This document shows, one piece after another, positions 42,695 to 52,318 of a DNA stretch of 64,000 nt. Source of the DNA: Bacillus sp. AFS059628 (GTDB taxonomy: Bacteria; Bacillota; Bacilli; Bacillales; Bacillaceae_G); contig NZ_NVEC01000008.1 of assembly GCF_002571225.1 (NCBI RefSeq), forward strand, positions 126,852 to 190,851, read 5' to 3'. Positions within the stretch are counted from its first letter, which is position 1; each line of letters opens with the position of its first letter. The notes under the pieces were generated by a model that had not been told where the DNA came from, did no database searches, and worked only from the letters and a program-made list of their open reading frames with translations. Both the position numbers and the translations under genes were made by a program.

Positions 42695-44110
42695 TCACAC
42701 ATACTTCCGATGCACCATCTTCCCATCATAAGAAAACACAACGCCCTTACTCTCCACAATCGACTCCATATGCACCGTCCTTCCCCATAATTGATGAAGG
42801 TATGGCAATACTTTTTCTAAGTATTTTAAATCGAGCTCAATTCCTTCGTAACTATGTTTAATGTACAATTCTCCGTTCTTTAAGTAGTCTCCGTCTTCTA
42901 CTACTAAGTACGGGAAACCGCCATTTGTTCGCATATTTACGAGCTGATCACGTACATGTTCCCACTCTTTATCTATTACTTTATATTCTTTTCCTTGGCG
43001 CTGGAATAAGTACATATCTTCTCTCATTACGAGATCTTTATTTAAATAGTTTCTTAAGAACGAGACATCCCATTCGATTTCGCGTACTTCAAAGATTTTG
43101 TCACGACCAGATCCTGGTTTGACGCCTCTTCGTTTCATTTCTTCTGTTGGATTGTTGTAGCGTTCTTCAATATCTTCAAACATTTTAATACCGAGGTAGT
43201 ATGGGTTAATGCTCGTTTTTGATGGCTGAACGACACCTGCATTTAATTTCGCAAATTCTATTGCTTCATCAGATGTTAAGTCCATTTCGCGGAGGATGCG
43301 TTGATGCCAGTATGATGCCCAGCCTTCGTTCATAATCTTCGTTTCAAGCTGCGGCCAGAAATACAGCATTTCCTCACGCATCATCGTTAATATATCTCGT
43401 TGCCACTCTTCTAGTTCACGGCTATATTCTTCAATAAAGAGAAGTAAATCTTTCTCTGGTTGCGGCGGAATTTTCTTCTTTTTATGCATATTAGGTCGTT
43501 CTCTCTTTTTGTTTCGATCATCTAAATTCCATAAATCATCGTACTGTGATATCTTTTTCTTTTCCACATCCTCTTCTAAATCTTCAATACTCCACGCGAG
43601 TTTCGGGCGCATAAGCGACGGGTCAATATGCTCTTGAATAGCAAGTACGGCATCCAAAAATGTTTCTACTTCTGCCTTTCCGTACTTATGCTCATACGCT
43701 TTCACCCGTTCAGCTGTTGCTGACATACTTTCTACCATATCTCGCTTCGTATTTGAAAAACGAATATTATTTTTAAAGAAATCGCAGTGTGCTAAAACGT
43801 GCGCTACAATCAATTTATTTTGAATTAACGAGTTTGTATCTAATAAAAAGGCATAACATGGATCAGAGTTAATAACGAGTTCGTATATTTTACTAAGGCC
43901 TAAATCATATTGTAATTTCATTCTGAAAAACTGTTTTCCAAAACTCCAATGTGAAAATCTCGTCGGCATCCCATATGCACCAAATGTATAAATAATTTCC
44001 GCTGGACATATTTCATAACGCATCGGATAAAAATCAAGCCCAAATCCAGTCGCAATTTCTGTAATTTCCGCAATCGCATATTGCAGTGCTTTATCGTCAC
44101 TTACTCTCAT
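42695..44110 (-). CDS. spoVR: SpoVR family sporulation protein
   Basis: A 471-residue soluble protein matching SpoVR, involved in spore cortex formation in B. subtilis. Recognisable blocks are [45 protein letters not shown]-type [18 protein letters not shown], and [19 protein letters not shown]. The start ATG has AGGAGGG upstream. CATACACT at 44149-44142 (minus strand) is a perfect sigma-E -10 element, consistent with mother-cell expression. Biochemical activity unknown. Confidence 0.95.
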   Translation of the reverse strand: MRVSDDKALQYAIAEITEIATGFGLDFYPMRYEICPAEIIYTFGAYGMPTRFSHWSFGKQFFRMKLQYDLGLSKIYELVINSDPCYAFLLDTNSLIQNKLIVAHVLAHCDFFKNNIRFSNTKRDMVESMSATAERVKAYEHKYGKAEVETFLDAVLAIQEHIDPSLMRPKLAWSIEDLEEDVEKKKISQYDDLWNLDDRNKKRERPNMHKKKKIPPQPEKDLLLFIEEYSRELEEWQRDILTMMREEMLYFWPQLETKIMNEGWASYWHQRILREMDLTSDEAIEFAKLNAGVVQPSKTSINPYYLGIKMFEDIEERYNNPTEEMKRRGVKPGSGRDKIFEVREIEWDVSFLRNYLNKDLVMREDMYLFQRQGKEYKVIDKEWEHVRDQLVNMRTNGGFPYLVVEDGDYLKNGELYIKHSYEGIELDLKYLEKVLPYLHQLWGRTVHMESIVESKGVVFSYDGKMVHRKYV

Positions 44111-44123
44111 TATTTTCCCTCCT

Positions 44124-44149
44124 TACACTTTCCCTTAAGAAAGTGTATG
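44124..44149 (-). promoter_or_regulatory. Sigma-E -10 element and inverted repeat before spoVR
   Basis: On the minus strand CATACACT (44149-44142) fits the sigma-E -10 consensus. It overlaps a perfect 9-bp inverted repeat TACACTTTC-n6-GAAAGTGTA (44124-44147) that ends directly against the AGGAGG ribosome site. Confidence 0.5.
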
Positions 44150-44323
44150 ATTGAGAACAAGCTTTCATGAGGATTGATTGCATAATAAACAGCATTGTTC
44201 ATTCATTTTATAAATAAACTTAATCTTCATTAAATACCATTTATTCACAGAACACTAGTATTTTAGATATCCTAAAGTTATACTATTAAGGTATTAAAAT
44301 GTTATACAACAAGGAGTTACATC

Positions 44324-44992
44324 ATGAAGAAATGTTATATTTTATTTCTTACTTGTTTCCTTATTCTCTTAACAGCATGTGAAGGAAACGCAAAAGAAAC
44401 AACACAAAAAACAAATGAAACAAAAAAACAAGAAGAAACAACACAAAATTCTTCTGAAGCTAAGGCAACTACAACTGCTGATACAGCAAAGCCCGAACCA
44501 AAAAAAGATGAAAGTATTAAATCTGGTATGTATAAAGTTGGTACAGATTTACCTTCTGGTGAATATTTCATCTTAGCTGATTAAGGACAAAGTGCTTATT
44601 TTGCAGTTCTAAAAGATAGTACCGGATCATCTAACAATATTTTACAGAATGATAATTTTGCAACTTTTAGATTTCTTACTGTAGAAGATGGACAATATTT
44701 ACAACTAAAGCGTGCTAAAATGTTACCAGCAACTAAAGTAGAAAAAATCCCATTAGACGGTAAAGAGCTAATTCCAGGCATGTACCGCGTAGGAATTGAT
44801 GTTCCTGCTGGTGAGTATAAGTTGGTCCCAAATGATGGAGCAACAGGATACTACTCCCTACATGCAAATAGTACTGTAAATGGCTTAAAAAACATCATTA
44901 GCAATGATAACTTTAAAGAAGAGCGCTATTTAACGATTCAAGAAGGACAATATTTAAAATTAAACCGTGCTTCTCTATTACTATCAAACTAA
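44324..44992 (+). pseudogene. Lipoprotein with two related domains, interrupted by an in-frame TAA
   Basis: A lipoprotein signal (LILLTACEGN, lipobox Cys) starts behind AAGGAG. A Lys/Glu/Thr-rich linker follows, then a first domain opening SGMYKVGTDLPSGEYFILAD. A TAA at 44582-44584 stops it. The same frame continues without another stop: GQSAYFAVLKD, NDNFATFRFLTVEDGQYLQLKRA. It then gives a second, homologous domain PGMYRVGIDVPAGEYKL to YLTIQEGQYLKLNRASLL. Full length would be 222 residues. The stop falls inside domain 1, so this looks like a recent nonsense mutation. The product is a membrane-anchored surface protein of unknown function. Confidence 0.8.
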
Positions 44993-45010
44993 TACATTCC
45001 AATAAAATAT

Positions 45011-45052
45011 AAAAAGAAGCACATTCCTAAAATTAAGAATGTGCTTCTTTTA
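45011..45052. terminator. Bidirectional terminator
   Basis: Stem AAAAGAAGCACATTC / GAATGTGCTTCTTTT between the lipoprotein and the convergent nitroreductase. Confidence 0.88.
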
Positions 45053-45067
45053 CGAACAAATATTAAA

Positions 45068-45628
45068 TTAACCTTCAATAATCTCCATCTTCTCCGTAAT
45101 CGGCGTACGAGCTTTTCCTTCTGGTGCTTTATCGAAATAGCCAAGGTGAAGAATTCCAACGATGCGTTGACCTCTTGTTAAACCAAGTCCTTCTATAAAT
45201 AATGGATTGTAGTTTAATCCGCCTGATTTCCAAACACAACCTAATCCACGTTCCCAAGCAAGAAGTTGGAAGTTTTGCATAAATGCGCATGTTGCAGCGT
45301 AATCTTCGTCACGTTGAATTTGACGAGGATCTTCATTTATATACACAACGATTTGTGCAGGTGTGCTTAAGAAACGATCTGATAAAATTTTACCGCGTTT
45401 CGCTCTTTCTTCTTCTGTGAAAGAGTTTAATACTGCGTCCACTAATTTCTGACGACCTTCTCCAATGTATAATTTACAATTCCATGGTTCACGATGTTTA
45501 TGATTCGGTGCCCACGTTGCGTCGTTTAATAGTTCAATTAATAACTCTTTGTCTACTGCTTTATCTGTAAATGTACGAACAGAACGTCTTTCTTTAATCA
45601 CATTTGCGATGGAAGTATATGTAGTCAT
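45068..45628 (-). CDS. Nitroreductase family protein (FMN-dependent)
   Basis: A 186-residue flavoprotein of the nitroreductase family. ERRSVRTFTDKAVDKE is the FMN-binding N-terminal block, ATWAPNHKHREPWNCKLYIG follows, and GLGCVWKSGGLNYNP plus IVGILHLGYFDKAP complete the fold. Such enzymes use NAD(P)H to reduce nitroaromatics or quinones. The ATG at 45628 has AGGGAGAG upstream. The longer frame has no such site. A Fur-like 7-1-7 element lies about 45 nt upstream. Confidence 0.88.
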   Translation of the reverse strand: MTTYTSIANVIKERRSVRTFTDKAVDKELLIELLNDATWAPNHKHREPWNCKLYIGEGRQKLVDAVLNSFTEEERAKRGKILSDRFLSTPAQIVVYINEDPRQIQRDEDYAATCAFMQNFQLLAWERGLGCVWKSGGLNYNPLFIEGLGLTRGQRIVGILHLGYFDKAPEGKARTPITEKMEIIEG

Positions 45629-45672
45629 ATTTTTCTCTCCCTTATTTTTATCTATATGTATACGTTTATTAT

Positions 45673-45687
45673 TGATATTGATTTTCA
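45673..45687. promoter_or_regulatory. Weak Fur-type 7-1-7 element
   Basis: TGATATT-G-ATTTTCA differs from the Fur consensus TGATAAT-n-ATTATCA at two of 14 positions, upstream of the nitroreductase gene. Confidence 0.25.
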
Positions 45688-45860
45688 ATTTCGATTATAC
45701 CTTAGTTTTTTACTATTAATCAATGTTTTATGTTGGAAAACTTCCAAAAACTTCAGTTCATACTGTGAATAAAAAAACTTGATTTGTTCACAAGTATTTC
45801 ACATTTTATGGAAATGATATGTATACAGTTTTCCACATTATCCATCTAGGAGGAGTTTAT

Positions 45861-46457
45861 ATGTACAAAAAAATTGCATTAAGTATGACTATGGCAGCAT
45901 TATTATTCGGGGCAACCATCCTCCCTACTTACGCTGCCACGCCAAAAGAAGTAACATTCCATCATCATAAAGCAATTTCAGAAGAAGAAATGCAGTCACT
46001 CGAAAAACTCGGCTATAACAAACATGAAATTTGGAAAGCTGCTCACATTGCAAGAATGAGTAAAAAAGAAATTAAAGACGTTTTAGCTTACTATAAACAA
46101 AATAAATCGTGGGAGAAAACAGCCGAGCATTTCGGTGTAGATCCAAGTAAATTGAAAAAGCATCATATGAATAAAGAAACGAAAAAAGCACTACTGCAAG
46201 AATTAGCAAATATGCAAAAATCTACACCAGACAGACTCAAACAAAAGATGAAAGAATACAATATCGGATTACGTCAGTTCACAGTATTAACAATCATCTC
46301 TCAAAAAAGTAATACCCCTCTTGACGATGTACTAAAAATGAAAAAAGACGGAATGGATATGAAACAGATTGCCGAAAAATTAAATGTAAAAAAAGAAGAT
46401 ATACGAGCAGAAATGATTAAATTAGTAAAGTCAATTAAGGAAAAAAAAACAAATTAA
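45861..46457 (+). CDS. Secreted helical protein, unknown
   Basis: A 198-residue exported protein. It has a signal peptide (YKKIALSMTMAALLFGATI, cleavage near PTYAA). A Lys-rich, all-helical mature part follows, with internally similar short segments (LEKLGYNKHEIWKAAHIARMSKKEIKDVL; MKKDGMDMKQIAEKLNVKKEDIRAEMIKL) that look like repeated helix-turn-helix-sized units. ATG at 45861 has AGGAGGAG upstream. No family I can name. Monocistronic with a good terminator. Confidence 0.7.
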   Translation: MYKKIALSMTMAALLFGATILPTYAATPKEVTFHHHKAISEEEMQSLEKLGYNKHEIWKAAHIARMSKKEIKDVLAYYKQNKSWEKTAEHFGVDPSKLKKHHMNKETKKALLQELANMQKSTPDRLKQKMKEYNIGLRQFTVLTIISQKSNTPLDDVLKMKKDGMDMKQIAEKLNVKKEDIRAEMIKLVKSIKEKKTN

Positions 46458-46462
46458 TACAC

Positions 46463-46500
46463 CAAAAAGGAAGAGATTTTCAATACTCTTCCTTTTCTTT
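46463..46500 (+). terminator. Terminator of the secreted helical protein gene
   Basis: Stem AAAAGGAAGAG / CTCTTCCTTTT, T-rich end. Confidence 0.8.
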
Positions 46501-46582
46501 ATGAACTTTCAATTTTCAAGTATAAATTCCCGTCTTTCCCAAAAACTAACACAAAGAAATGATATATGTTAGGGGTGAGAAA

Positions 46583-48100
46583 ATGTTCGGTTTATCATCT
46601 AAGAAATCAAAAAAGACTAATCCAAAAACACTTTGTTCTATTCCAGAATTTATACAAAGCATGACAGAATCTAGCGATTTTGTCTCTTATAACGTACTTG
46701 AAAATGAAACATTATGCTTGTTTTATTATAAATCTGTCGTGGAAGCACTTATTATTAAACAATTTATTTTAACTCCTCTAAAAAAAGAATCGGATCGAAT
46801 CCAAAACATCTCTGATTTATGTAATATCGTCTCTATTGAAGATATTATTACCTCCCCTTCTATTGATGATATTCGTGAGAAATTATTAGGTGGATATATT
46901 TTATTACGCTTAAAAAACAATTCGAATCCCGATCAATATGCTTTAATTCGTGCCGAAAGTACTGTTTTAGGAATACGATTAAATAACGATACAGAAAATG
47001 AATATAGCGTAATCGGGCCTAAAATCGGTTTCGTTGAAAACCTTGATACAAATATACACTTATTACGCCGAAATATTGTCACGGAGCAACTCATATTTAA
47101 AGAAGTAACCGTCGGAACTATGTCAAAAACAAAAGTAGCAGTTGCTTATATAGAAGGAGTTACAAATGAACAATTTATCAACACCGCCATACAACGGCTA
47201 GAAGACATTGACTTTGATGTCCCATTTGACGCAACTATGATTGAGCAATTTATTAGTGATAATAGTAATTCACCTTTTCCTGTTCTATTACCTACAGAAC
47301 GATTAGACCGAGCAGTATTTGCATTAATTAATGGGGAAGTTTTAATTTTAACAGATGGCTCTCCATATGCTTTATCAGGACCGACAACGTTACTAGATTT
47401 TTTCATTTCACCAGAAGATTATTATTTACCGTGGATGATTGGATCGTTCTTTCGCGTTATTCGCTTTTTCGGAGCTATATTTTCTCTTTTTTCCTCCGCT
47501 ATTTATACAGCGGCTTTAACGTATCACTATCAAATGATTCCTGCTGATTTACTAGGACCCATTATTTTCTCAAGAGCGAACGTACCTTTCCCGCCTATTC
47601 TAGAAGCACTCTTTTTAGAAATTACAATCGAATTACTTCGTGAAGCGGGAGCACGTTTACCGACGAAAGTAGGACAAACAATTGGTATTGTTGGCGGGAT
47701 TGTAATTGGGCAAGCATCTGTTGAAGCCGCTTTAACAAGTACAATTTTATTAATTGCAGTTGCTTTATCCGCTCTTGCATCTTTCACAACACCGACTGTA
47801 AAAATGTCTTCTACTATCCGGTTGTTACGATTTCCGCTTATTCTTTTAGCTGGTGCATTTGGTGGATTAGGTCTTATTGTCGGGTTTGTATTTATTTTAG
47901 CTCATTTAATTAAATTAAAATCACTTGGATCACCTTATTTATTACCTTTATATCCATTTCGTGGTTTAGGTACAGCGGAAGGCTTTCTCCGTTTACCGTT
48001 TAGCCAAACTGCACAAAGGCCTTCTTTCCTTAGACCAAGATCTAAATGGCGCTATAACTCAAACAAAGCAAAACGAAAACGTGATGGTGATAATGAATGA
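46583..48100 (+). CDS. Spore germination receptor subunit A (GerA family)
   Basis: A 505-residue A subunit of a nutrient germination receptor of the spore inner membrane. It has a hydrophilic N-terminal half (about 1-280), then helices beginning YYLPWMIGSFFRVIRFFGAIFSLF, and the highly conserved PFPPILEALFLEITIELLREAGARLPTKVGQTIGIVGGIVIGQA. ATG at 46583 follows AGGGGTGAG. The upstream ATG at 46559 has none. Followed by C then B subunit genes. By locus order this may be gerR of B. cereus, but I cannot confirm the name. Confidence 0.93.
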   Translation: MFGLSSKKSKKTNPKTLCSIPEFIQSMTESSDFVSYNVLENETLCLFYYKSVVEALIIKQFILTPLKKESDRIQNISDLCNIVSIEDIITSPSIDDIREKLLGGYILLRLKNNSNPDQYALIRAESTVLGIRLNNDTENEYSVIGPKIGFVENLDTNIHLLRRNIVTEQLIFKEVTVGTMSKTKVAVAYIEGVTNEQFINTAIQRLEDIDFDVPFDATMIEQFISDNSNSPFPVLLPTERLDRAVFALINGEVLILTDGSPYALSGPTTLLDFFISPEDYYLPWMIGSFFRVIRFFGAIFSLFSSAIYTAALTYHYQMIPADLLGPIIFSRANVPFPPILEALFLEITIELLREAGARLPTKVGQTIGIVGGIVIGQASVEAALTSTILLIAVALSALASFTTPTVKMSSTIRLLRFPLILLAGAFGGLGLIVGFVFILAHLIKLKSLGSPYLLPLYPFRGLGTAEGFLRLPFSQTAQRPSFLRPRSKWRYNSNKAKRKRDGDNE

Positions 48101-49179
48101 AAAAACTCTTATTGTACCTTATTATCATCTTTTTTGTTCTACAAACTGGCTGTACACAAACGTATGTAGTGGATACGCAGCGTATTATCCATATTGCTGG
48201 ATTTGACATAAAAAAAAACAAAAACTTCCAAGGAACGATCTTATTTCCAGAGTATACACACGGTGTAAAGTCTAAACCAGAAACTCAATCTACATCTGCT
48301 CGTTCACTTGAAACAATCGCTTCACGATTAAATGCGAAATCCCCTCACAATGTTGTTGTAGGTCAAATGCGTGTCGTTCTATTTGGAAAAGATTTAGGAG
48401 AACAAGGAATGGGGGAAATTATTACTAACTTACAACGTGATCCAAATATCGGCCGTGATGTACAACTAGCAATTGTAGATGGATCAGCTGAAGAACTTTT
48501 AAATTATGGCAAACAAAATGGATCATTATATATTGCTGATTTACTCGAGCAAAATATAAGAAATGAGAACATTCCACAAACCTCATTAAACATTTTTTTA
48601 TATAATTACTACTCTTCGGTATGTGATGCCTATGTCCCTTATATTAAAATGGGGGATAATCATTCCGTCGCTGTCAAAGGGCTTGCTTTTTTAAGAGGTG
48701 ATAAAGTTGTTATGTATACCGATAAAAGACATTCTGTTTTAGCAAAACTACTAATTAATCCTACAAAAAATGGGCGTTACGAAGCAGCGATAAAAAAGAA
48801 TAAACATAAAGGTATGGTGGTCATACAAAACTTAGCTGGGGAAAGTAAGTATGATATTGATCATACTGGTGACATACCAAAAGTAAAAATCCATTTAAAA
48901 TTAAATGGATTAATTAAAAATTCCCCTACTTGGATTGATTTAAGAAAGAAAACCAATATCACTTATATAAAAAAACAAATTGAACGAAATGTTGAAAACG
49001 ACTGTAAAGAGTTAATAAAACAATTTCAAGAAAAGAGAATTGATCCATTAGGAGTACGCGATGAAATTAGAAGCCATACGAGAAAATGGAATATAAACCA
49101 AATTCGAAATATGTATCCGAATGTAGCTGTGGATATAGATTTAGATATTAACATTGTACAATCTGGAATCGGTGAATAG
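48097..49179 (+). CDS. Spore germination receptor subunit C, lipoprotein (GerAC family)
   Basis: A 360-residue lipoprotein with lipobox LQTGCTQ (Cys about residue 19). It has the Ger(x)C pattern: RIIHIAGFDIKK, then VGQMRVVLFGKDLGEQG, DPNIGRDVQLAIVDGSAEELL and C-terminal VRDEIRSH. Anchored on the outer face of the inner spore membrane by diacylglycerol addition. It overlaps the A subunit gene by 4 nt. The order A-C-B differs from gerA of B. subtilis (A-B-C) but occurs in several B. cereus ger operons. Confidence 0.93.
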   Translation: MKKLLLYLIIIFFVLQTGCTQTYVVDTQRIIHIAGFDIKKNKNFQGTILFPEYTHGVKSKPETQSTSARSLETIASRLNAKSPHNVVVGQMRVVLFGKDLGEQGMGEIITNLQRDPNIGRDVQLAIVDGSAEELLNYGKQNGSLYIADLLEQNIRNENIPQTSLNIFLYNYYSSVCDAYVPYIKMGDNHSVAVKGLAFLRGDKVVMYTDKRHSVLAKLLINPTKNGRYEAAIKKNKHKGMVVIQNLAGESKYDIDHTGDIPKVKIHLKLNGLIKNSPTWIDLRKKTNITYIKKQIERNVENDCKELIKQFQEKRIDPLGVRDEIRSHTRKWNINQIRNMYPNVAVDIDLDINIVQSGIGE

Positions 49180-49195
49180 TGAGGTGAAATAACCA

Positions 49196-50305
49196 ATGCA
49201 TACAATGAATAAAACAAAAACCGTCTCTCCATATTTTGCATTTGTATTATTACATTCTCTTCAAGTCGGAATAGGAATTTTAGGGTATCAACGTGTAATT
49301 TTAAAAAATGCTGGTTATGATGCTTGGATTTCTCTAATCATAGCAGGCATGGCAACTCATATTGTACTGTTTTGCATGCTACAAATGTTAGAAAAAGATG
49401 GAGATTTAATTAGCATTCATACAACGAGCTTTGGAAAATGGATTGGTTCTATCTTTTCCATCATTTTCACCCTATATTGCTTATTATTTTGCCTTACTGT
49501 TCTTCGTACATATATGGAAGTAATACAAGTTTGGATTTTTCCTACCATTAAGTTATGGAAACTAACCTTTATGTTTTTATTAGTGACTTGCTATATTATA
49601 AAGGGTGGATTTCGCTCTGTAACCGGAATATGTTTTTGGGGAGTCGTTCTTCCTATTTTCGTTGTATTCTTTTTAATTTATCCAATGAAATATGCACATC
49701 CTAGTAATATTTTACCAGTTTTTACACACTCGCCTTTTGACATGCTTATATCTGCAAAACACTCTGCGTTAGAGTTTCTTGGTTTTGAGACAATCTTAAT
49801 CTTTTATCCATTTATTGAAAAAGGAAAATCCTTAAAAAGATGGGCTCATGCAGGTATTGCTTTTAGTACATTAATTTATGTAGTTTTAGCCATCGTATCT
49901 TTTATGTATTATAGCGAAGGGCAATTAAATCATACAATTTGGCCTACTTTAACAATGTTAAAAATTATTAAAGTTCCTTTCATTCAACGCTTTGAATATA
50001 TTATTATTTTCGTTTGGTTTTTAATTATTTTGCCAAATCTTTGTTTAACCATTTGGTCATCATGTCAAACGATGAAGCGTTCATTTCATATTCCTTTTAA
50101 ATTCACATTACCATTTTTGACTTTCATGGTCTTTACAGCTTCCTTATTTTTCACAAATCGTGAAAGTATCAACACATTAAATACAGTACTATCTCAAGCA
50201 GGCTTATATATTGTATACGCTTATATCCCAATTTTATTTCTATTTCATTCACTGCGATGGCGCTTCAAAAATCCGTCGAAAAAATCTTCGACCGATACAC
50301 CATAA
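49196..50305 (+). CDS. Spore germination receptor subunit B (GerAB/ArcD/ProY permease family)
   Basis: A 369-residue membrane protein with about 10 helices, of the amino-acid-permease-like germinant-binding B subunits. It opens SPYFAFVLLHSLQVGIGILGYQR and includes FEYIIIFVWFLIILPNLCLTIWS near helix 8. ATG has GAGGTGA 8 nt upstream and lies 16 nt after the C gene. It completes the receptor operon. Germinant unknown. Confidence 0.92.
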   Translation: MHTMNKTKTVSPYFAFVLLHSLQVGIGILGYQRVILKNAGYDAWISLIIAGMATHIVLFCMLQMLEKDGDLISIHTTSFGKWIGSIFSIIFTLYCLLFCLTVLRTYMEVIQVWIFPTIKLWKLTFMFLLVTCYIIKGGFRSVTGICFWGVVLPIFVVFFLIYPMKYAHPSNILPVFTHSPFDMLISAKHSALEFLGFETILIFYPFIEKGKSLKRWAHAGIAFSTLIYVVLAIVSFMYYSEGQLNHTIWPTLTMLKIIKVPFIQRFEYIIIFVWFLIILPNLCLTIWSSCQTMKRSFHIPFKFTLPFLTFMVFTASLFFTNRESINTLNTVLSQAGLYIVYAYIPILFLFHSLRWRFKNPSKKSSTDTP

Positions 50306-50350
50306 TCTCTGCTACAATTTGAGTAATACATTTGTAAAGGGGACAAGCGT

Positions 50351-50860
50351 ATGAAGAAATATGTATTTTCTTTACTTGCAGTACTAAGTTTAATTCTTGC
50401 TGGTTGCGGAGCTACTAGTACAAACGAAAAAAAATCATCTGAATCAAAAGAAGAGCATGACCACGCGTCACACACTCAGCAAGCTGACATTCAAGAAAAA
50501 ACAAAAGGAGTAGACACACTTCCTACCTTCCTAGACAAGCTTGATCCACAAATGAAAGATATTTACACTGTCGCTGGACAAAACGCAGAGCTATTAGATT
50601 GGATTCCATGTTACTGTGGTTGCGGTGAGAGTGTGGGACATAAAAATAATAAAAACTGCTTTATTCGTGAAATGAAAAAGAATGGTGAAGTTGTTTGGGA
50701 CTCCCATGCAACAACTTGTGTCAATTGCCTAGAAATTGCAGTTGAATCTGCTTCCATGAAACAAAAAGGAAAATCAACACTCGAAATTCGTAATTATATC
50801 GACAATAAATATAAAGAAGGCTATGGCAAACCAACACCTACGCCAATGCCAAAAGCTTAA
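50351..50860 (+). CDS. PCYCGC-motif lipoprotein
   Basis: A 169-residue exported lipoprotein (LILAGCGAT, Cys about 20) with a His/Glu-rich linker. The conserved domain has IPCYCGCGESVGHKNNKNCFI followed by CVNCLEIA, a dense cluster of Cys that likely binds a metal or forms disulfides. ATG follows AAAGGGGAC. The DsbB-type oxidoreductase pair 500 nt downstream could oxidise it (inference). Function of the family unknown. Confidence 0.85.
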   Translation: MKKYVFSLLAVLSLILAGCGATSTNEKKSSESKEEHDHASHTQQADIQEKTKGVDTLPTFLDKLDPQMKDIYTVAGQNAELLDWIPCYCGCGESVGHKNNKNCFIREMKKNGEVVWDSHATTCVNCLEIAVESASMKQKGKSTLEIRNYIDNKYKEGYGKPTPTPMPKA

Positions 50861-50886
50861 AAACGAGGAAATTCCTCGTTTTTTCT
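50858..50886 (+). terminator. Terminator of the PCYCGC gene
   Basis: Stem AAAACGAGG / CCTCGTTTT followed by further T. Confidence 0.8.
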
Positions 50887-50980
50887 TTTCATTCGCTTTT
50901 TTTCTTAACAAATTCTTTCAAGTGTATTTCTCCTTGCTTGTCACACACTATATATAACTCCTCAGTAAGGAGGGTACACA

Positions 50981-51229
50981 GTGCAAACATATAACGACTA
51001 TGATAAAGCTCTCTATTACACGTATTGCTGTAATTGGGATAAATTACTCGTTCTTATGGTTCAAACGAACGATCAATTATTTTCTAAGCGTATTGAACAT
51101 TTTTTACACGCTTATCAATACAGTAAAGAACTACCGGAAGTTGATAAACAATTGCAGCTCCTATTTCAATATATTGACCATGCATCACAAAAGTCACATA
51201 TAGATGAAGTAGAGCAAATTCAAATGTAA
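50981..51229 (+). CDS. YhdB-like small protein
   Basis: An 82-residue acidic soluble protein (YDKALYYTYCCNWDKLLVLMVQTNDQL, RIEHFLHAYQYSKEL) resembling YhdB of B. subtilis. The GTG start follows AAGGAGGG. Function unknown. Monocistronic with a terminator. Confidence 0.7.
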   Translation: MQTYNDYDKALYYTYCCNWDKLLVLMVQTNDQLFSKRIEHFLHAYQYSKELPEVDKQLQLLFQYIDHASQKSHIDEVEQIQM

Positions 51230-51232
51230 AAT

Positions 51233-51268
51233 ATAGCGCTATTCTCTTCTGGAGAATGGCGCTTTTTT
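51233..51268 (+). terminator. Terminator of the yhdB-like gene
   Basis: Stem AGCGCtATTCTC / GAGAATgGCGCT, T6. Confidence 0.85.
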
Positions 51269-51394
51269 AAAATATTTATATCAATAAAAGTTTCCTCTTA
51301 TAAAACTTTTATTGATAAACATATTTTTTCTTTCTTTTCTGTACCACTTCATACTATAATTTAGTATGTAACTATTATAAGAGAGGTATAAAAT

Positions 51395-51814
51395 ATGGGA
51401 CGAGAAAAAAAGCAAGAATATGCTTTATTTACCGCGTGGGGAGCTTCTTTTATTGCTACACTAGGAAGTCTATACTTTTCCGAAATCATGAAATTTGAGC
51501 CTTGTGTCCTTTGTTGGTATCAACGTATTTTTATGTATCCATTCGTTTTATGGCTCGGTATCGCTGTAGTAAAAAAAGACTATCGCATCGCAAGTTATTC
51601 ATTACCAATTGCAAGTATTGGTGCTTGTATTTCTTTATATCACTATGCAATTCAAAAAATCGCAGCATTTTCAGCTGCTGGGGCAGCTTGCGGCCGTGTA
51701 CCATGTACGGGAGAATACATAAACTGGTTCGGCTTTGTGACAATCCCGTTTTTAGCACTTATCGGCTTTATTACAATCGCTGTTTGTAGCTTTATTGTCA
51801 TTAAAAACAAATAA
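51395..51814 (+). CDS. bdbC: Disulfide bond formation protein, DsbB/BdbC-like
   Basis: A 139-residue four-helix membrane quinone oxidoreductase. The first Cys pair is CVLCW at about residues 35-39 (FEPCVLCWYQRIFMYP), and the second pair CGRVPC lies in the second extracytoplasmic loop. It reoxidises an extracellular thioredoxin-like partner and passes electrons to quinone. ATG follows AGAGAGG. The thioredoxin-like gene starts 13 nt later, the natural partner. B. subtilis BdbC is the closest named relative. Confidence 0.92.
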   Translation: MGREKKQEYALFTAWGASFIATLGSLYFSEIMKFEPCVLCWYQRIFMYPFVLWLGIAVVKKDYRIASYSLPIASIGACISLYHYAIQKIAAFSAAGAACGRVPCTGEYINWFGFVTIPFLALIGFITIAVCSFIVIKNK

Positions 51815-51826
51815 GGAGATGAAAGA

Positions 51827-52246
51827 ATGAAAAAAATACTTATATTTGGCGGTATTATTATCGTTTTATTTGTGGCAATGTTTGCTGTAACACAAATGGA
51901 AAAGAAAAATGCATCGACAAATGAAAAAGATTACTACTCAAATAAAATTTCTCTTGAGGATCTCAATAAAAATATAGAAGATAAAAAAGAACAAACGATT
52001 TACTTTTATCAAACCTCTTGCGTTCATTGCCAAAAGATCTCTCCTATTGTCGTACCTTTAGCGAAAGACTTAAATGTTGATATGAAAGTAATTGATATTG
52101 AAAATTTAAACGAGCCTTGGGATAAGTATGATATTAAAGGCACACCTACAATTATTCATTTTAAAGATGGTAAAGAAGTAAGCCGTATTAGCGGAGAACA
52201 GTCAAAAGAAAAGTTCAAAGAATGGTTTGAACAAACGAAAAAATAA
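51827..52246 (+). CDS. Membrane-anchored thioredoxin-like protein
   Basis: A 139-residue protein with an N-terminal membrane anchor (IFGGIIIVLFVAMFAVT) and a thioredoxin fold facing outward. The active site is SCVHCQK (Cys about 64 and 67), followed by the cis-proline block KGTPTIIHFKDG. It partners the BdbC-like protein encoded 13 nt upstream, either as disulfide donor to exported proteins or in oxidant removal. Smaller than BdbD, so it may not be the direct orthologue. Confidence 0.88.
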   Translation: MKKILIFGGIIIVLFVAMFAVTQMEKKNASTNEKDYYSNKISLEDLNKNIEDKKEQTIYFYQTSCVHCQKISPIVVPLAKDLNVDMKVIDIENLNEPWDKYDIKGTPTIIHFKDGKEVSRISGEQSKEKFKEWFEQTKK

Positions 52247-52318
52247 CGAGAAAAGGAAACTCCTTCTACACATGAAATGGGCATAAAGTCCCAAACTAAT
52301 GTATAAGGAGGGGGTTTT

